Positions 1 to 11,243 of a DNA stretch of 64,000 nucleotides are shown piece after piece (position 1 is the stretch's first letter; each line of letters opens with the position of its first letter). The stretch comes from Hypoxylon rubiginosum (lineage: Eukaryota; Ascomycota; Sordariomycetes; Xylariales; Hypoxylaceae). The translations under genes and the position numbers were made by a program. The stretch is taken from positions 620,001-684,000 of the forward strand of contig CADCXA010000059.1 in the NCBI GenBank assembly GCA_902806565.1, given 5' to 3'. The notes beneath the pieces are model-generated. The model saw only the letters and a list, made by a program, of their open reading frames with translations. It ran no database searches and had not been told where the DNA came from.

Positions 1-1878
1 ATTTATATATATTTATTATATAAAAATAAAAATAAAATAAATAATATATAATTATAATAAGCTGGTTTTAAATAATAATAAATTTTAAAAAAACTTAGTT
101 ATATATTAAAATATAATAATATTTATATATTAAAAATAAATAAAATAATAATAATTAAAAGAAATATTTAATATTAATTAAAAGTAAAAGATATAAATAA
201 GGAGTTTAAATAAAAAGTAAAAAAACTTATAAATAAAAAAAAGTATATATAGGATTTATTTTTTTTTAAATTAATATTTTTAAAATATATTTAATATATT
301 TTATTATAATATATTTTATTATATAAAAAATAAATAAAATAAAAAGTTTTAAAGAAATAAATATATATTAAAATTATTTAAATATTTAAATTATATATTA
401 ATATATTATTAGTTTTTTTTAAATTTTATTAAAAATAGTTAAATATTATTAAAATATATTTTATTTTAACTTTTATTTTAATATATTTAATATTACTGGT
501 TTTTATTTAACTTTATATTTAATATTTTTAAGTTTTAAAAAAAGGTTAAATATTTTATTAGATTTTAATAAAACAAATGTTAATATAAGTTTTAATAAAA
601 AGTTTAAATTATTATTTATTATAATTAAGTTAATTAATATTAATAATAATAAAAAGTTATTTTTTTTAAAAATTATAAATAAAAAGGGTAAATTATTTAA
701 TAAATTTATAAAAATAAAAGTTTTTTTACTTATAAATATAATTAAAAATAATATTAGTTTATAAAAATTATTTTTTTAATAAAACCGTTTTTAATATAAT
801 TTATTAAAGTTTTAAAAAAGGTTAAAAAATAAACTTTATGTTTATAATAATAAGTTTTTATTAATTAAAAAAAAGGAAAAAAATTATAATATAAAGTGGC
901 TTTTTATAAAAAAAACATTAAAAAGTCCGTTAAAAAAGTTATTAATATTATAAAAATTTTATATATATAATTAAAAACATTTATTATTAATAAAAACTTT
1001 AAAATATTATAATTTTATAAAGTGATTATTTATATTATTTAATAAATAGTTATTAAAACCTTAATTTAAAAAATAATAATTAAAAATAATTTTTATAAAA
1101 AGTTTATATAAAAAAAATAAAAAAAAATTTAAAATTAAATAATAAAAAGATAATTTTATAGTTTTAAAAAATATAAACTAGTAAGTTAATTTTATTTATT
1201 TAAAATTAGTTTTATTATTATTATTATTATTATTTTTAGTTTAATATTATTAATAGATAATTATTTTTTATTAATTTAAAATATAAAATTATTTAATAAA
1301 TTTAATAAGTATATATATACTTTTAAAAAAATAGATTATAATAAATAAAAGAGTTATAATAACGGTATATTAACCGTTAAAATAAAAAATAGTTATAATA
1401 TTAAAATTAAAAAAAAATATTTATATGTTTTAAATTTAAAAAATTTTTATAATTAAGTTTTAATATTAAAAAATGTTTATTTTACCGTGTGGTTTAATAA
1501 GTTAAATAGATATTTATTATAAATATTAAAAGTTAAGTTATAATTAAATAAAAATAAAAAAAAAGATTTAAATATAATAAAAATAAAAAATTAAAAAAAT
1601 AAAAGAAAAAAAAAATATATATAAAAATAAAAAATTATGTTTAATTTTTTATTATATATAAATATAAGTGTAAGTTAATGTTTTATTATTAATATAATAT
1701 AAAATATTTAAAAAATATTTATAACTAAAAATTTAAATTAATATAAATAATTTATTTTTAAATTAATATATTTTATTTTTAAGAGTTTAATTAATTATAA
1801 ACTGTTTATTTTTTAAATATAATTAACTAAGTTTTATTAAATATATTTATTATTTTTAAAAGTTTTAATAATTATAAG

Positions 1879-2720
1879 CTATTTATTTTTTAAACGTATT
1901 TAATTAAATTTAATTAAATATATTTAAATTAAAATTAAAATTTAAATACTTTTTTATAAGTTTTATAAACGTGATAAAAAAAAGTTTAAATTAATTAAAT
2001 AATAAAAATAATAATTACTTATTTATTTTTTAATTATAATTAATTAAATTTAATTAATTATATTTAAAATTAATTAAAAAATTAATGTTTTTTTATAAAA
2101 TTTATAAATATAATTAAAAAAGTAATAAATTAATTAAATAACTAAAAGTTAAATAAATAAAAGTTATTTATTTTTTAATTATATTTAGTTAAATTTAATT
2201 AATTATATTTAAAATTAATTAAAAAATTAATATTTTTTTATAAAATTTATAAACGTGGTGAAAAAACTATAAACTAATTAAATAACTAAAACTTTAATTA
2301 TTTATTTTATAAATACGTTTAACTAAATTTAATTAAATTTATTTAAAAATGTTTTAAATATATTAAAATCTTATTTTATATATTTATATATTTTTTAAAT
2401 ATATTTAATTAAATTTAATTAAATATATTTAAAAATAATAATTAAAATATATTAAAATATTTTTTTATAAACCTATATATTTTTTAAACACACTTAGTTA
2501 AATTTAATTAAACTTATTTATATTATAATTAAAAAACCAAGTTGTTTTTTTATAAGTTTTATAAATATAATTAAAAAAACTATAAATTAATTAAATAATT
2601 AAAAATAAAATTATTTAGTTTTTTAATTTTTAAATATATTTAATTAAAATTAAGTAAATAATTTTAAATAATTTAAATGTTTTTTTATAAGTTTTATTAA
2701 TAATATAAATTAATTAAATA
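1879..2720. repeat. degenerate tandem array, units of about 90 and 140 bp
   Basis: A motif of the form TATTTATTTTTTAA, followed by a TTTAATTAAAT-rich stretch and then TTTTTTATAA(G/A)(T/A)TTTATAAA, recurs near 1879, 2018, 2163, 2297, 2380, 2473 and 2610. The spacings are about 139, 145, 134, 85-95 and 140 bp. Units differ mainly by transitions and small deletions, as expected for a RIP-mutated satellite or subterminal transposon array. The unit boundaries are approximate. Confidence 0.55.
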
Positions 2721-2860
2721 TTATAAATAAATAATTATAAAAATAATAATTAATAATATAATTTAAAGTATTATAAATTTAATAAAGCTTATTTAATTTT
2801 AATTAAAAAAAGAAAAATTATATTATAAGTTTATATAATATTATATTTATTAAAATAAAA

Positions 2861-3050
2861 ATTATAATTAAAAGTTAAATTTATTATATTTTTTTATATT
2901 ATATATAAAACTTATATTAATTAGTTAATTATATTTTAATATATATTTTTTAAAAAAGAAATTATAGTTAAAAGTTAAATTTATTATATTTTTTTATATT
3001 ATATTAATATTTATATTAATTAATTAATTATATTTTAATATATATTTAAT
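2861..3050. repeat. 100-bp tandem duplication
   Basis: The segment starting at 2861 recurs at 2961 with about 90 matching positions and few mismatches. Both units start ATTATA(A/G)TTAAAAGTTAAAT. It sits at the right edge of the left AT block. Confidence 0.7.
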
Positions 3051-3358
3051 AAATTTTTTATAAAATTAATTAATTTATTTTATTATAACTTAAAAAAATT
3101 AATAATTAATATAATTTAATAGAACTTATTTTATATAACCTTTTTATATTATTTGCATTTTTATAAACCTTGTTGCGATAGAATTACAAAGGAAAACGTT
3201 GAAAAATGCGGGGCGATTTTAAGTATATGATTAGTTGGTGAAATTGTGGCAGTACTAATGAAATAAAGAGAAGTTGATAGTTGTTTCCTCGTCGCATGCT
3301 TGGCTTCGTGATAGCAACTGGGCTTCCATATACGCAGGTTTAACACAAGGCTATCAGC

Positions 3359-5100
3359 ATGGAAAACTCAAGTCTTCCTGGGACATTCTTCCAAAATTGC
3401 TTTGGGTCTCTATACTGGGTTCTGCCGCTTATTGTTGTCTTGTACAGCGTAGCTGATGCGTTCATCACCAGGAATGTCGTGCGAGGACAGCCCAAATATC
3501 CTCTGGTGGGAAGCCGAGTTGCCTTCACGCCTAGATTCGTCCTCAACCTGATATTTTTCAGTAAAGCCGTCCACCTTCTACAATATGGATACAAGAGAGT
3601 ACGTTTATAATCCAAGCTTATCACCTACGCTCTGACTATTAGATGCCGTGGACTGAGTCCAGTTATTGACACAAGCCCATCACAGTTCAAGAACTCGGCT
3701 TTCCAGTTGATACGGAACGATGGAAGAATCGTCATACTGCCACTATCTCTCTTGGATGAGCTCTCAGCTCTCCCGGCGACAGTCGCCAACCCTCAGGCCG
3801 CGCTTGAGCAGGACCTTATGGGAAAGTACACCGGGCTAAACCTGATACTTGATAACAGGCTTCACCACACCATCGTCCAACGTAGACTAACGCCCCGGCT
3901 CCCACTTCTTATTCCTGGAATGGAGAAGGCCGTGACGGACGCCTTTGAGGAGCATATTCCGCAGTGCGAAGAGTGGACGGAATCCATGCCGTATCAAGCT
4001 TTGGGTCGCATCTCTGCTAGAGTGGCCGCGGATGCTATCGTCGGTCCAGCATTCTGCAACGATAAGACCTGGCTGGACGTTGCTTTCAATTATACAGAGA
4101 ATCGTGAGCCTACCCTGGAAAATACGACCGTAACCTTGTACGCTGACGCAGCGTAGTATTTAGGACAGTTGTCATACTGCGCGCGCTACCAGGGTGGGTG
4201 TGCCCTTTGGTATTCCCTCTGCTCCCGTCCTACTGGAAGGGGCAGTGGTACCTAAGAACAGCGAAACAGCTCCTGGGTCCCAAACTCCGGGAACTTATCA
4301 AACAGAGTGATGCCGGAGTGTGGGAGCCTAAGGACAATAGCGCTGACGATCTGAACATCCTAAGTTGGCTTGCCAGCACGGCGAAGGGGCGCGATCGCGA
4401 CCCCGATTCGATCTCGCATGTCCTTGTACTCGTCGCCCTAGCATCAGTCCATACCACGCTGCTTCGTATGGTTAATGTGGTCTACGATATCGTCGCGGCC
4501 GGTCCTGTTCTACGGGATAAGCTCTTAGATGAGATCGCATCGGTCGCAGACGACGGATGGGCTAGTGGCGCATACGATGAGTTGCAATGCCTCGACAGCG
4601 TGCTCTGCGAGTCGCAGCGTCTGTCTCCGCCAACGACGCTCGGCATGAAGCGCATCTTCCGGTCATCGTACACCTTCCGCGACGGCACCCATGTGCCGGC
4701 AGGGACCTACGTGTGCATGCCGATCCACGCGATCGAGAACGACGCGGCGCACACGGCCCACCCGGAAGACTACGACGGCCTGCGCAGCTTCCGTGCGCGC
4801 GGGGAGCTGCGGCCCAGCGGCGACGAGAATGCGGACAAGCTCGCGGCCAAGGAGTTCCAGTTCTCGACGCCGACGCGCACGGCCTTGAACTTCGGGTACG
4901 GTAAGACGGCGTGTCCCGGCCGCTTCTTTGCCAGCGTAGTCATCAAGATGGTACTCGTCAAACTGCTGACCGATTACGAATTCCGGTTCCTGCCTGGTAC
5001 TGGGCGTCCTAAGAATCTCATGGTGCATGAGTTCTTGTTTCCGTGGCCGTGGCAGAGGATGCTTGTGAGGCGGCGTAAGGAGGGGTCCTGCCCCTTTTAA
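3359..5100 (+). CDS. cytochrome P450 A (fungal, membrane-anchored)
   Basis: Predicted monooxygenase of the endoplasmic reticulum. Proposed exons are 3359-3598, 3686-4103 and 4157-5100, giving 533 residues, normal for a P450. Introns are GTACGT..CACAG (87 bp) and GTGAGC..CTGAC..GCGTAG (53 bp); both were chosen because they restore the reading frame and family motifs. Residues about 17-40 form a hydrophobic anchor. The I-helix region reads VALASVHTTLL, the ExxR motif is ESQR, the PERF region is represented by YDGLRSF, and the heme loop is NFGYGKTACPG with Cys472 as heme ligand. The I-helix lacks the usual acidic residue before Thr; this HTT form is known in some fungal P450s. Exon lengths match P450 B almost exactly, so the two are likely paralogues. 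Substrate is unknown. The gene lies 200 bp from an AT block but shows no damage. The coding assignment is solid; splice sites are inferred. Confidence 0.88.
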
Positions 5101-5497
5101 GGGGGTTTCGTGGGGTTAGAAATATTTATTCGTGATTTTATCAAATACCTATTTTGCATATTCAGTAATGAAATGTTGAGTCAATCTTTTTGAAATTCAA
5201 ATTTATACAAAAATATTTGGTGCGTGCTGGGTCCTCTGCCTCGAGATATACCCCCTAGACGTACACTTACTGGCATCCAATACTAGTTAAATCAAGGTTG
5301 GAAGTAGTTTAAACTCTTCCCTAGTAGGTATTAGGTGTGTAAGAAAAAGATTTGACTAATTGATACCTGCTTAACGACATAATTTACAACAACTTCATTC
5401 CATTATTTGTTTTCATCCAGGCTAATCTTCGTGCTTCTTTCAGCGTCTAAAACTCTCTCCCTATCCCTATAAAGCAAATATACATATAAATAGTATT
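5101..5497. other. convergent intergenic spacer
   Basis: Spacer of 397 bp between the 3' ends of P450 A (+) and the rhodopsin-domain gene (-). It is AT-leaning and holds presumably both 3' untranslated regions. I see no gene or clear repeat in it. Confidence 0.6.
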
Positions 5498-6981
5498 CTA
5501 CTCCCTTTCCACGGTCACGCCATTCGTAACACTGATACCGTTGCCCTGCTCCTGCGGTGCCGCCTCTACGTCCTCGCTGAGCTTACCACCTATGCAGTGG
5601 ACGTCCTGCTGGACTTTCCCGGGCCATTGCTGGATGCGGAGTTCGATCTGCGAGTCCGTCCGAGGGGCTCCGCGTTCGGGGTTGGAGTTGTTGCTGCCAT
5701 TTCGAGACCCGTTAGGAGATCCCTTCGAGCCCAGGCTTCGGAGACTGAGGATGGAGCGGACGCTGCGGACCAGCGACTCGGGCGCGCGGCCGCCTGCGAA
5801 CAGGGGCCCGTAGCAGGGCAGGCAGGCTGCAATGATGGAGCAGTTCGGCTCGAGAATTAGGAAGATGTATTGCTTAGATTGCAGGTCTATTTCCGTTTAG
5901 CATTTAAGTTGGTAGGCAGGTAGCTTTATGCTAGAGAGACGATCGCCGTGTAGTACTTACAGACGTTGTTCTCAGATTCGACCACCGCTCGGACCGACTG
6001 GTCTAAGAAAACGAGCCGGACAACAGCGGCCACACAACAGCTACACATAAATTGTCAGCCACGCGATTTAGTGTCCATTAAGAAAGGAAACTCACAAAGC
6101 ACCTAGCCAAAAAATCAAAGAAACGGCAACCTTTCTCTTAGATGCCATGTGTAGGCGGGAAATAACGGGGAGCGGGAAGCACAAGACAACGAAGTCGAGC
6201 GCGATGCTGGTGCCAACCTGCGCGAGTCCTAGCGCCGTCGAGTCGTATCGCAGCCGGCCTCCCTTCCACGAGTCTTCAATAGGGTCTACCTGTGTTAGGA
6301 CCAGCTAGGAGGCAAACACATGTTAGCTTAATCGCAAGTGGCAGGTTCTCGAATAGCGGGGATAGGGAATGGAAATGGACCTACGAAGAAGAATAACAAA
6401 CCCCATATCGTGACCACACCGATAGCAATCCAGACGGCGATACGGAACGGCCGCGAAACGAAGATGCGCCTGTAGAAGAGAAGAATGGATATCTTCACAG
6501 TGGAGAGAGGGAATTGGATTAAGCACGACGAGATGAAGATTAACTGCAATAATGAAGGGTAAGTCGAGTCATATACACCTTAAACACGAGATGATTCATT
6601 GAAGGTAGTCATAGACGGATATGTTATGCGAACGGACCTCGAGGGAGTATATGGTGCCCTGATTGGGATCGATTTTGTAATAGTCGATGCCTGACCTATC
6701 GGTAAACACCCAGACCAGAACACTAAGTGTGAACGTGAAGATCTAGCATTGTTGTGTATCGTCAGCTACGCTATCAAGACTAAGTAAGTCATCAATCATA
6801 CCCAAGCGACAATAATCCACACATCGTCAGCGCGGATTGGGTGACGAGCACTTCGTCGAGCCAGGAATCGAAGAAAGATGGCGACAGCCGACAGAACGGG
6901 GAATATGACGGACACAACAACCAACGCCGTGGTGATGGCCGAGCGCACAGGCTCACCCGCCTCGATATTGGAGAGTGGCAT
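5498..6981 (-). CDS. fungal rhodopsin-domain (SAT4-like) 7-helix membrane protein
   Basis: Member of the large fungal family of integral membrane proteins with a rhodopsin-like seven-helix domain; the molecular function of the family is unsettled. Six exons (reverse strand): 6981-6802, 6742-6638, 6543-6385, 6304-6096, 6040-5961 and 5886-5498, giving 373 residues in one frame with GT-AG introns of 55-94 bp. Hydrophobic helices lie near residues 14-38, 52-72, 96-118, 127-150, 174-195, 204-226 and 250-272. Family hallmarks seen are KISILLFYRRIF after helix 3, PIEDSW in the helix 4-5 loop, DFVVLCFPLPV in helix 5, KVAVSLIFWLGAF in helix 6 and a LEPN..IIAACLP helix 7. The tail is polar, rich in Ser, Asn and Gly. 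It is divergently transcribed from P450 B and converges on P450 A, so it is physically embedded between the two paralogous P450 genes. Confidence in family is high. Confidence 0.88.
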
Positions 6982-7957
6982 GTTTGTCTTTCGTCGTCGA
7001 ATTTCACAAATGTGGACTAAAGCCTCACGGCCATCCGCCTGGATGGAAATGAGAGTAGTTAGATATTCGACTTAGACGGTATCATGAATGCGACAGATAG
7101 GGGCTCTCGCGAAACTCGGCACTCGGCTAGTGAGTTCTACAGGATACGTTCGCCGTTCAGCGCCGTCGCCGTCTTGCTGTAACGATAAGCACATCCTGAG
7201 AGGAAGAAAAGCAGGGTGCGGCTCAAAATTGCCAAGTTTCTCCCAAATCTTCGCCATCCTCTTTGGGTGTGCAAACACAGTATGGGCGGTGGTGTCGTGG
7301 TGGGTGTTGTGGTTGGTGCCCGCTTTGGAGAATCGAATGAGTGATATTACGGATATTAATTTCTGTCTCGGCCACGGCAAGGCGACACGAGGCCCTTCCC
7401 TGTAAGGGATGATCGATGTATCTAAGCCGCGACCAATGAAAATCTGCTTTGGGCTGCTGGTTGGCACCCAGTCACACTCACCCACCTTACGAGCTTTTAG
7501 TCCCTTCGTCACGCCCTAAAGGGATAGCCGCTGCAGAAGGGCGGCGAGGCAGAAAATATGTTACAGTATTTGGCGAGTAGGTGATCTTGGTTCAATATGC
7601 ACGTCAAACTGGGAAGAATATTCGCAATGCACTACCACCATCCTGCGTTGTGGTTAGTATCGTTCGTCGAAATGGTGTGGTACTTCTAGAGGAACTTGGT
7701 GATTGACATGGCGATGTATCCGCGGGTACTCATCTTGTCACGGCCCCCAAGCCGCAAGAATAACACTCAGGGATTTGTGCATTCACAAGGCGACGCAAGA
7801 CGGAGCTGGAGGAAGTGTAGTATGACATGGGAGAAAACGATCGTAAGGGTTTCAGAGCGGGAGGTTTAAAAATGCGAGTGAAGGAAGCCATGTTGGGTTC
7901 ATCATTAACTTGGTACATATATGCAAGTGTAATAGATGAAAAGGAAGATTGTCCAAC
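6982..7957. promoter_or_regulatory. shared divergent promoter region (rhodopsin-domain gene / P450 B)
   Basis: This 976-bp region separates two divergent start codons (6981 on -, 7958 on +), so it should carry both promoters. I do not see a convincing TATA box or a repeated operator-like motif. Open frames here (for example 7088-7405 and its antisense) show no recognisable domain and I do not call them genes. Confidence 0.5.
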
Positions 7958-9705
7958 ATGGCAGCCTACTTTGACGCGCATTTCGGAATTCTCCAAACGA
8001 AAGCAATACTACCCCTTACCTCTTTCTATGGAGAACTTAATAGCCATCAGGCGGTAACACTTGTATCCGCTGCTATTATCCTAACCATCGTGTATCTTTT
8101 TTGGTCGGCGCCGAGCGGAGATGGTCTCCCCGTCGCCAACAAGCTTTTCCCGTTCGAGCCCCGTTTCTTCGCCCGGGTCCGGTGGACATTCCGGGCACGA
8201 GATATCCTCGAAACTGCGGATAAGAATGTAAAGAACCGCATCATCTGTGGGGGCCAAATATCCCGTTACTGACACACTGCAAGGCTCAAGGACATCCTTA
8301 CAAGCTCGCCCATGGCGGCCAGGAGCTTATCATACTCCCAGCACGCCTGATCTCGGAGCTCAACCACCTCAAGGCTGATGTCCTAGACAGCAGGCAGGCC
8401 CACTCCTCCACACTGCTGGGGCACCTAACGGGCATCGACGTGGTGGAAAAAACCAACTACCACGTGCGTATGCTACTAGGGCGGATCAGCCCAGCCCTCC
8501 CGGAGCTGTTCGCGCCGGCAACGGCAAGGCTTTCCGACGCCATGAAACAAGAGTTCCCCCAAACCCACGAATTCACGGAAACGTACCTACTCCCTGCGGC
8601 CGTCCGATGCTTTAGCGAGGTAGTGGCACTCGCCTTGTTTGGCCCCCAAATGACTCAGGACCCGAGGCTCGTACAACTGACGTATGAGCTTACGAAGAAC
8701 GGTAAGGTGTTTTTAGAGCATCTCTAGCCTCGTAGCATGCCTAGCCATTTGGGATGCCCGATAGCTAATAGCAAGATAATATTCGTGGTTGCTTTCATTA
8801 TGAGGTGTCTGCCGCCCTTCCTGCACCCGGTCCTTGTCTGGCTCCTCCCAGCTAAATGGAGCTTGGACCGGGCGTGGCGAGAGCTAGATAGCTACGTCGT
8901 GCCCGAAGTTCTGCGCCAAAAAGATACGATCCCAAGCAACATCGACGGCAATAGCAAGACTACCGCGAGCCCCAATTTGATCTCGTGGATGGTCCAGGAC
9001 GGACGGGCCGAGCTAGAACGTGACCCCCATGTTCTAAGCGCGTTATGCGGCTCTGTTGCCGCGGGCTCTACGTACAGTATTGCTAACTTCGTCTGCCGCG
9101 CCCTCTCGGACCTTGCGGCGCACCCGGACGTGTTGGACGCGGTGCGGGCAGAAATCCGCGCTAAACATGTAAGCCTTGACGGGCATTGGGATATGGAGGC
9201 CCTCACCAGCCTGGAAAAGCTCGAATCCGCCATGAAGGAGACGGCACGTCTGGCACCGGGCACGCTGATCGTATACAGCCGCATCGTGCAGCGTGATTGT
9301 GTTGTCGGAGGCATCACGCTGAAGAGAGGACAGCCAATAGCTATGTCCGGGCCAGGACGCGCCAAGGACCCGGCGATATTTGAGGACCCAGCGAAATACA
9401 AGGGTCTCCGATTCTGCGCTGAGGATAAGATTAAGGAGCATCTCGCGCGACCGTTTCGCAGCGTCGATGCTGATATCTTGACCTGGGGCGCGGGAAGGTG
9501 GGCATGCCCGGGCCGTCAAGTTGCCGACATGGCTGCGAAGGTTATGCTGGTCAAGCTGTTAGACGAATACGACATCGCTTTCGTCGACAGCAAGCCCCTT
9601 CGGCATGACGCTGTTCATGAATTTCTGTTCATTCATCCCGATAAAAAGATGTTAATTCGACGAAGGACAGACGCGGTTGGGGTTGACTTTTCGCTGTCGA
9701 GATAA
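7958..9705 (+). CDS. cytochrome P450 B (paralogue of P450 A)
   Basis: Predicted membrane-bound monooxygenase. Exons are 7958-8227, 8284-8701 and 8765-9705, giving 542 residues. The introns are GTAAAG..CTGAC..GCAAG (56 bp) and GTAAGG..GATAG (63 bp). The second intron is a multiple of three with an in-frame stop, so it must be removed. The N-terminal anchor is near residues 33-50. The I-helix reads SVAAGSTYS, ExxR is ETAR, the PERF equivalent is YKGLRF, and the heme loop is WGAGRWACPG with Cys477. The C-terminal stretch (VMLVKLL..VHEFLF..MLIRRR) parallels that of P450 A, and exon 2 is 418 nt in both. The first ATG in frame with the anchor is at 7958. The substrate cannot be read from sequence. 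Confidence 0.88.
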
Positions 9706-11243
9706 GGAAATGGAGGCTTACTTCTGTATACCTATCTGGTAGGTACCTTATGTAAATAGATTGGTAATAGGTATATGGGCCCAGGATGACGAACTCCTAA
9801 GTCTACAACGTATTTGTTCGTGCAATAGATCGAAAAGCCAACGTCTGAAACTATGCCGACAGCTCACTATCAGCTTGAGTTAACGCGCCGGCAGCTTAGA
9901 GGGAATAGTCATTGCTGAGGGCACCTATCGAGTGATGTATGGAGCTGCTGCATATCCTAGGACACGAATTATTAGACAAAGAATATTGTTATTATTACCT
10001 GTCGCCGCATTATTCAGGTGTCTCGGAATCAATTTACGCGTAAACAAGTTCAGGATTGCTCACTGTAACTGAGGATTACCTAAGCTTAATTCTTGGACGT
10101 AGATTACGTAATCTGCATTTCTGATTTAGCGGTGTAGATTATGTAAGTCCATGTTTCCAGTCATGTGACCCCTACAACACCCTGAACCTCACATCCCTCA
10201 CATGTGATAAAATACCTAGGTACCTACCTACATAAGGGCCAAGGCGTAGAGCCTTATCCAATCTGTGATTGTGAGCCTGTCGTATCCATTTCCCTATTAA
10301 ATCGTACAATCACTTAGCGCGCAGATTGTTTAGTACGTCAAGCAGATCTGTTGTATCACATTGAGAGCCTCGCATACTAACTGCGTACGCCTTTTGTCTG
10401 AATGCTTTTGCAGAACATAACCTAGTATCCACAGTGCCTACCACATTCCCGCGTGGTATTCTCTCATTGTTGTTAGATTTCTCCGATCCAACTGCAAGTA
10501 ATTCACCATCCAGCGATTGTCGTTGGATGTTTATACAATTCAAGACAGTTCTTTTTGTTCCGGCGGCTTTCCAGATCTCAATAGGCGTGGCGCACTCATA
10601 AAAGTCACATGTGATTGACGTATTAAGAAGCTGCTGACGAGAATCGGGTCCGAATGGGTTGTACCACATTCTTGTTAGGCTCTACCGTCTCTACTGTCGG
10701 GCGTCGCATGCAGTCCCATGAAAATCTGCAGTGCAACACCACTGACACTCGTCTTTTGTCGGGGTAGGCGCTAAGGGTACCTACGTACTAGAATCTGTAC
10801 GGTACTTTTGAGCTCCTACAGTGAAATGACAGCTAACGTGGATATTAAACACTGTAAAGAATTACATCTCCTAATCCATTCCTATCACAGTCGAGACATG
10901 TGAATAGGATGATGAATACTGATAGGACTAATAAAGTACGTTTGGGAAAATTGGGAAAATCCTGGACAATTGGAGTCTTGCTTCCTACCATTTGTTTATG
11001 CCTCAGGCATAGCAAGATAGCAAAATGCCAGGGGAATTGTGATTCTGGATTCGTAAACGTGGCGGCGATTGTCAATATTTGAACAGCTCAGTGTACACGT
11101 ATGGCAAGCCCACAAGGATTTCATTTGAAGATTTCAAGCAACTTTTTCTGTATGAAAAAGTCTTGCGAATATCATGCTGCTCAGCAGTATCGCCCAACCC
11201 GGGGAAAGTCAATTAACTGTAACTCCACCATGTCTAATAAATA
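9706..11243. other. long intergenic region, no confident gene
   Basis: About 1.5 kb between the end of P450 B and the end of the coiled-coil gene. A 119-codon frame on the minus strand (10669-10310) is the longest, but it has no recognisable motif, no signal peptide and no good homology that I can recall, so I leave it uncalled. The stretch has GGTACCTACCTA-type short repeats (near 10215) and a 12-bp palindrome at 10102. Confidence 0.5.
10102..10113. promoter_or_regulatory. palindrome GATTACGTAATC
   Basis: A perfect 12-bp palindrome containing TTACGTAA, a sequence of the kind bound by bZIP factors. A related TAGATTATGTAA lies about 30 bp downstream. It is about 400 bp past the end of P450 B and not directly upstream of a called gene, so its role is a guess. 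Confidence 0.3.

Larger units (their letters stand above)
1..3150. repeat. AT-only block, RIP-degraded repeats (left)
   Basis: The sequence is almost entirely A and T. Isolated C and G occur mostly in CT, CC and CG contexts and CpA is nearly absent, which is what RIP (C to T at CpA on both strands) leaves behind. No open frame of useful length exists. Composition changes abruptly near 3150, about 200 bp before the first P450 start codon. The block contains a degenerate tandem array and a 100-bp tandem duplication, listed separately. The original transposon families cannot be recognised by eye. Confidence 0.85.

Noticed and set aside
7072..7512. Overlapping frames on both strands in the divergent spacer
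   Set aside because: Mutually antisense, no domain pattern, and located where two promoters are expected.
10310..10669. 119-codon minus-strand frame
   Set aside because: No recognisable motif, no signal peptide, no splice partner and no neighbour logic; may be chance in a 1.5-kb spacer.
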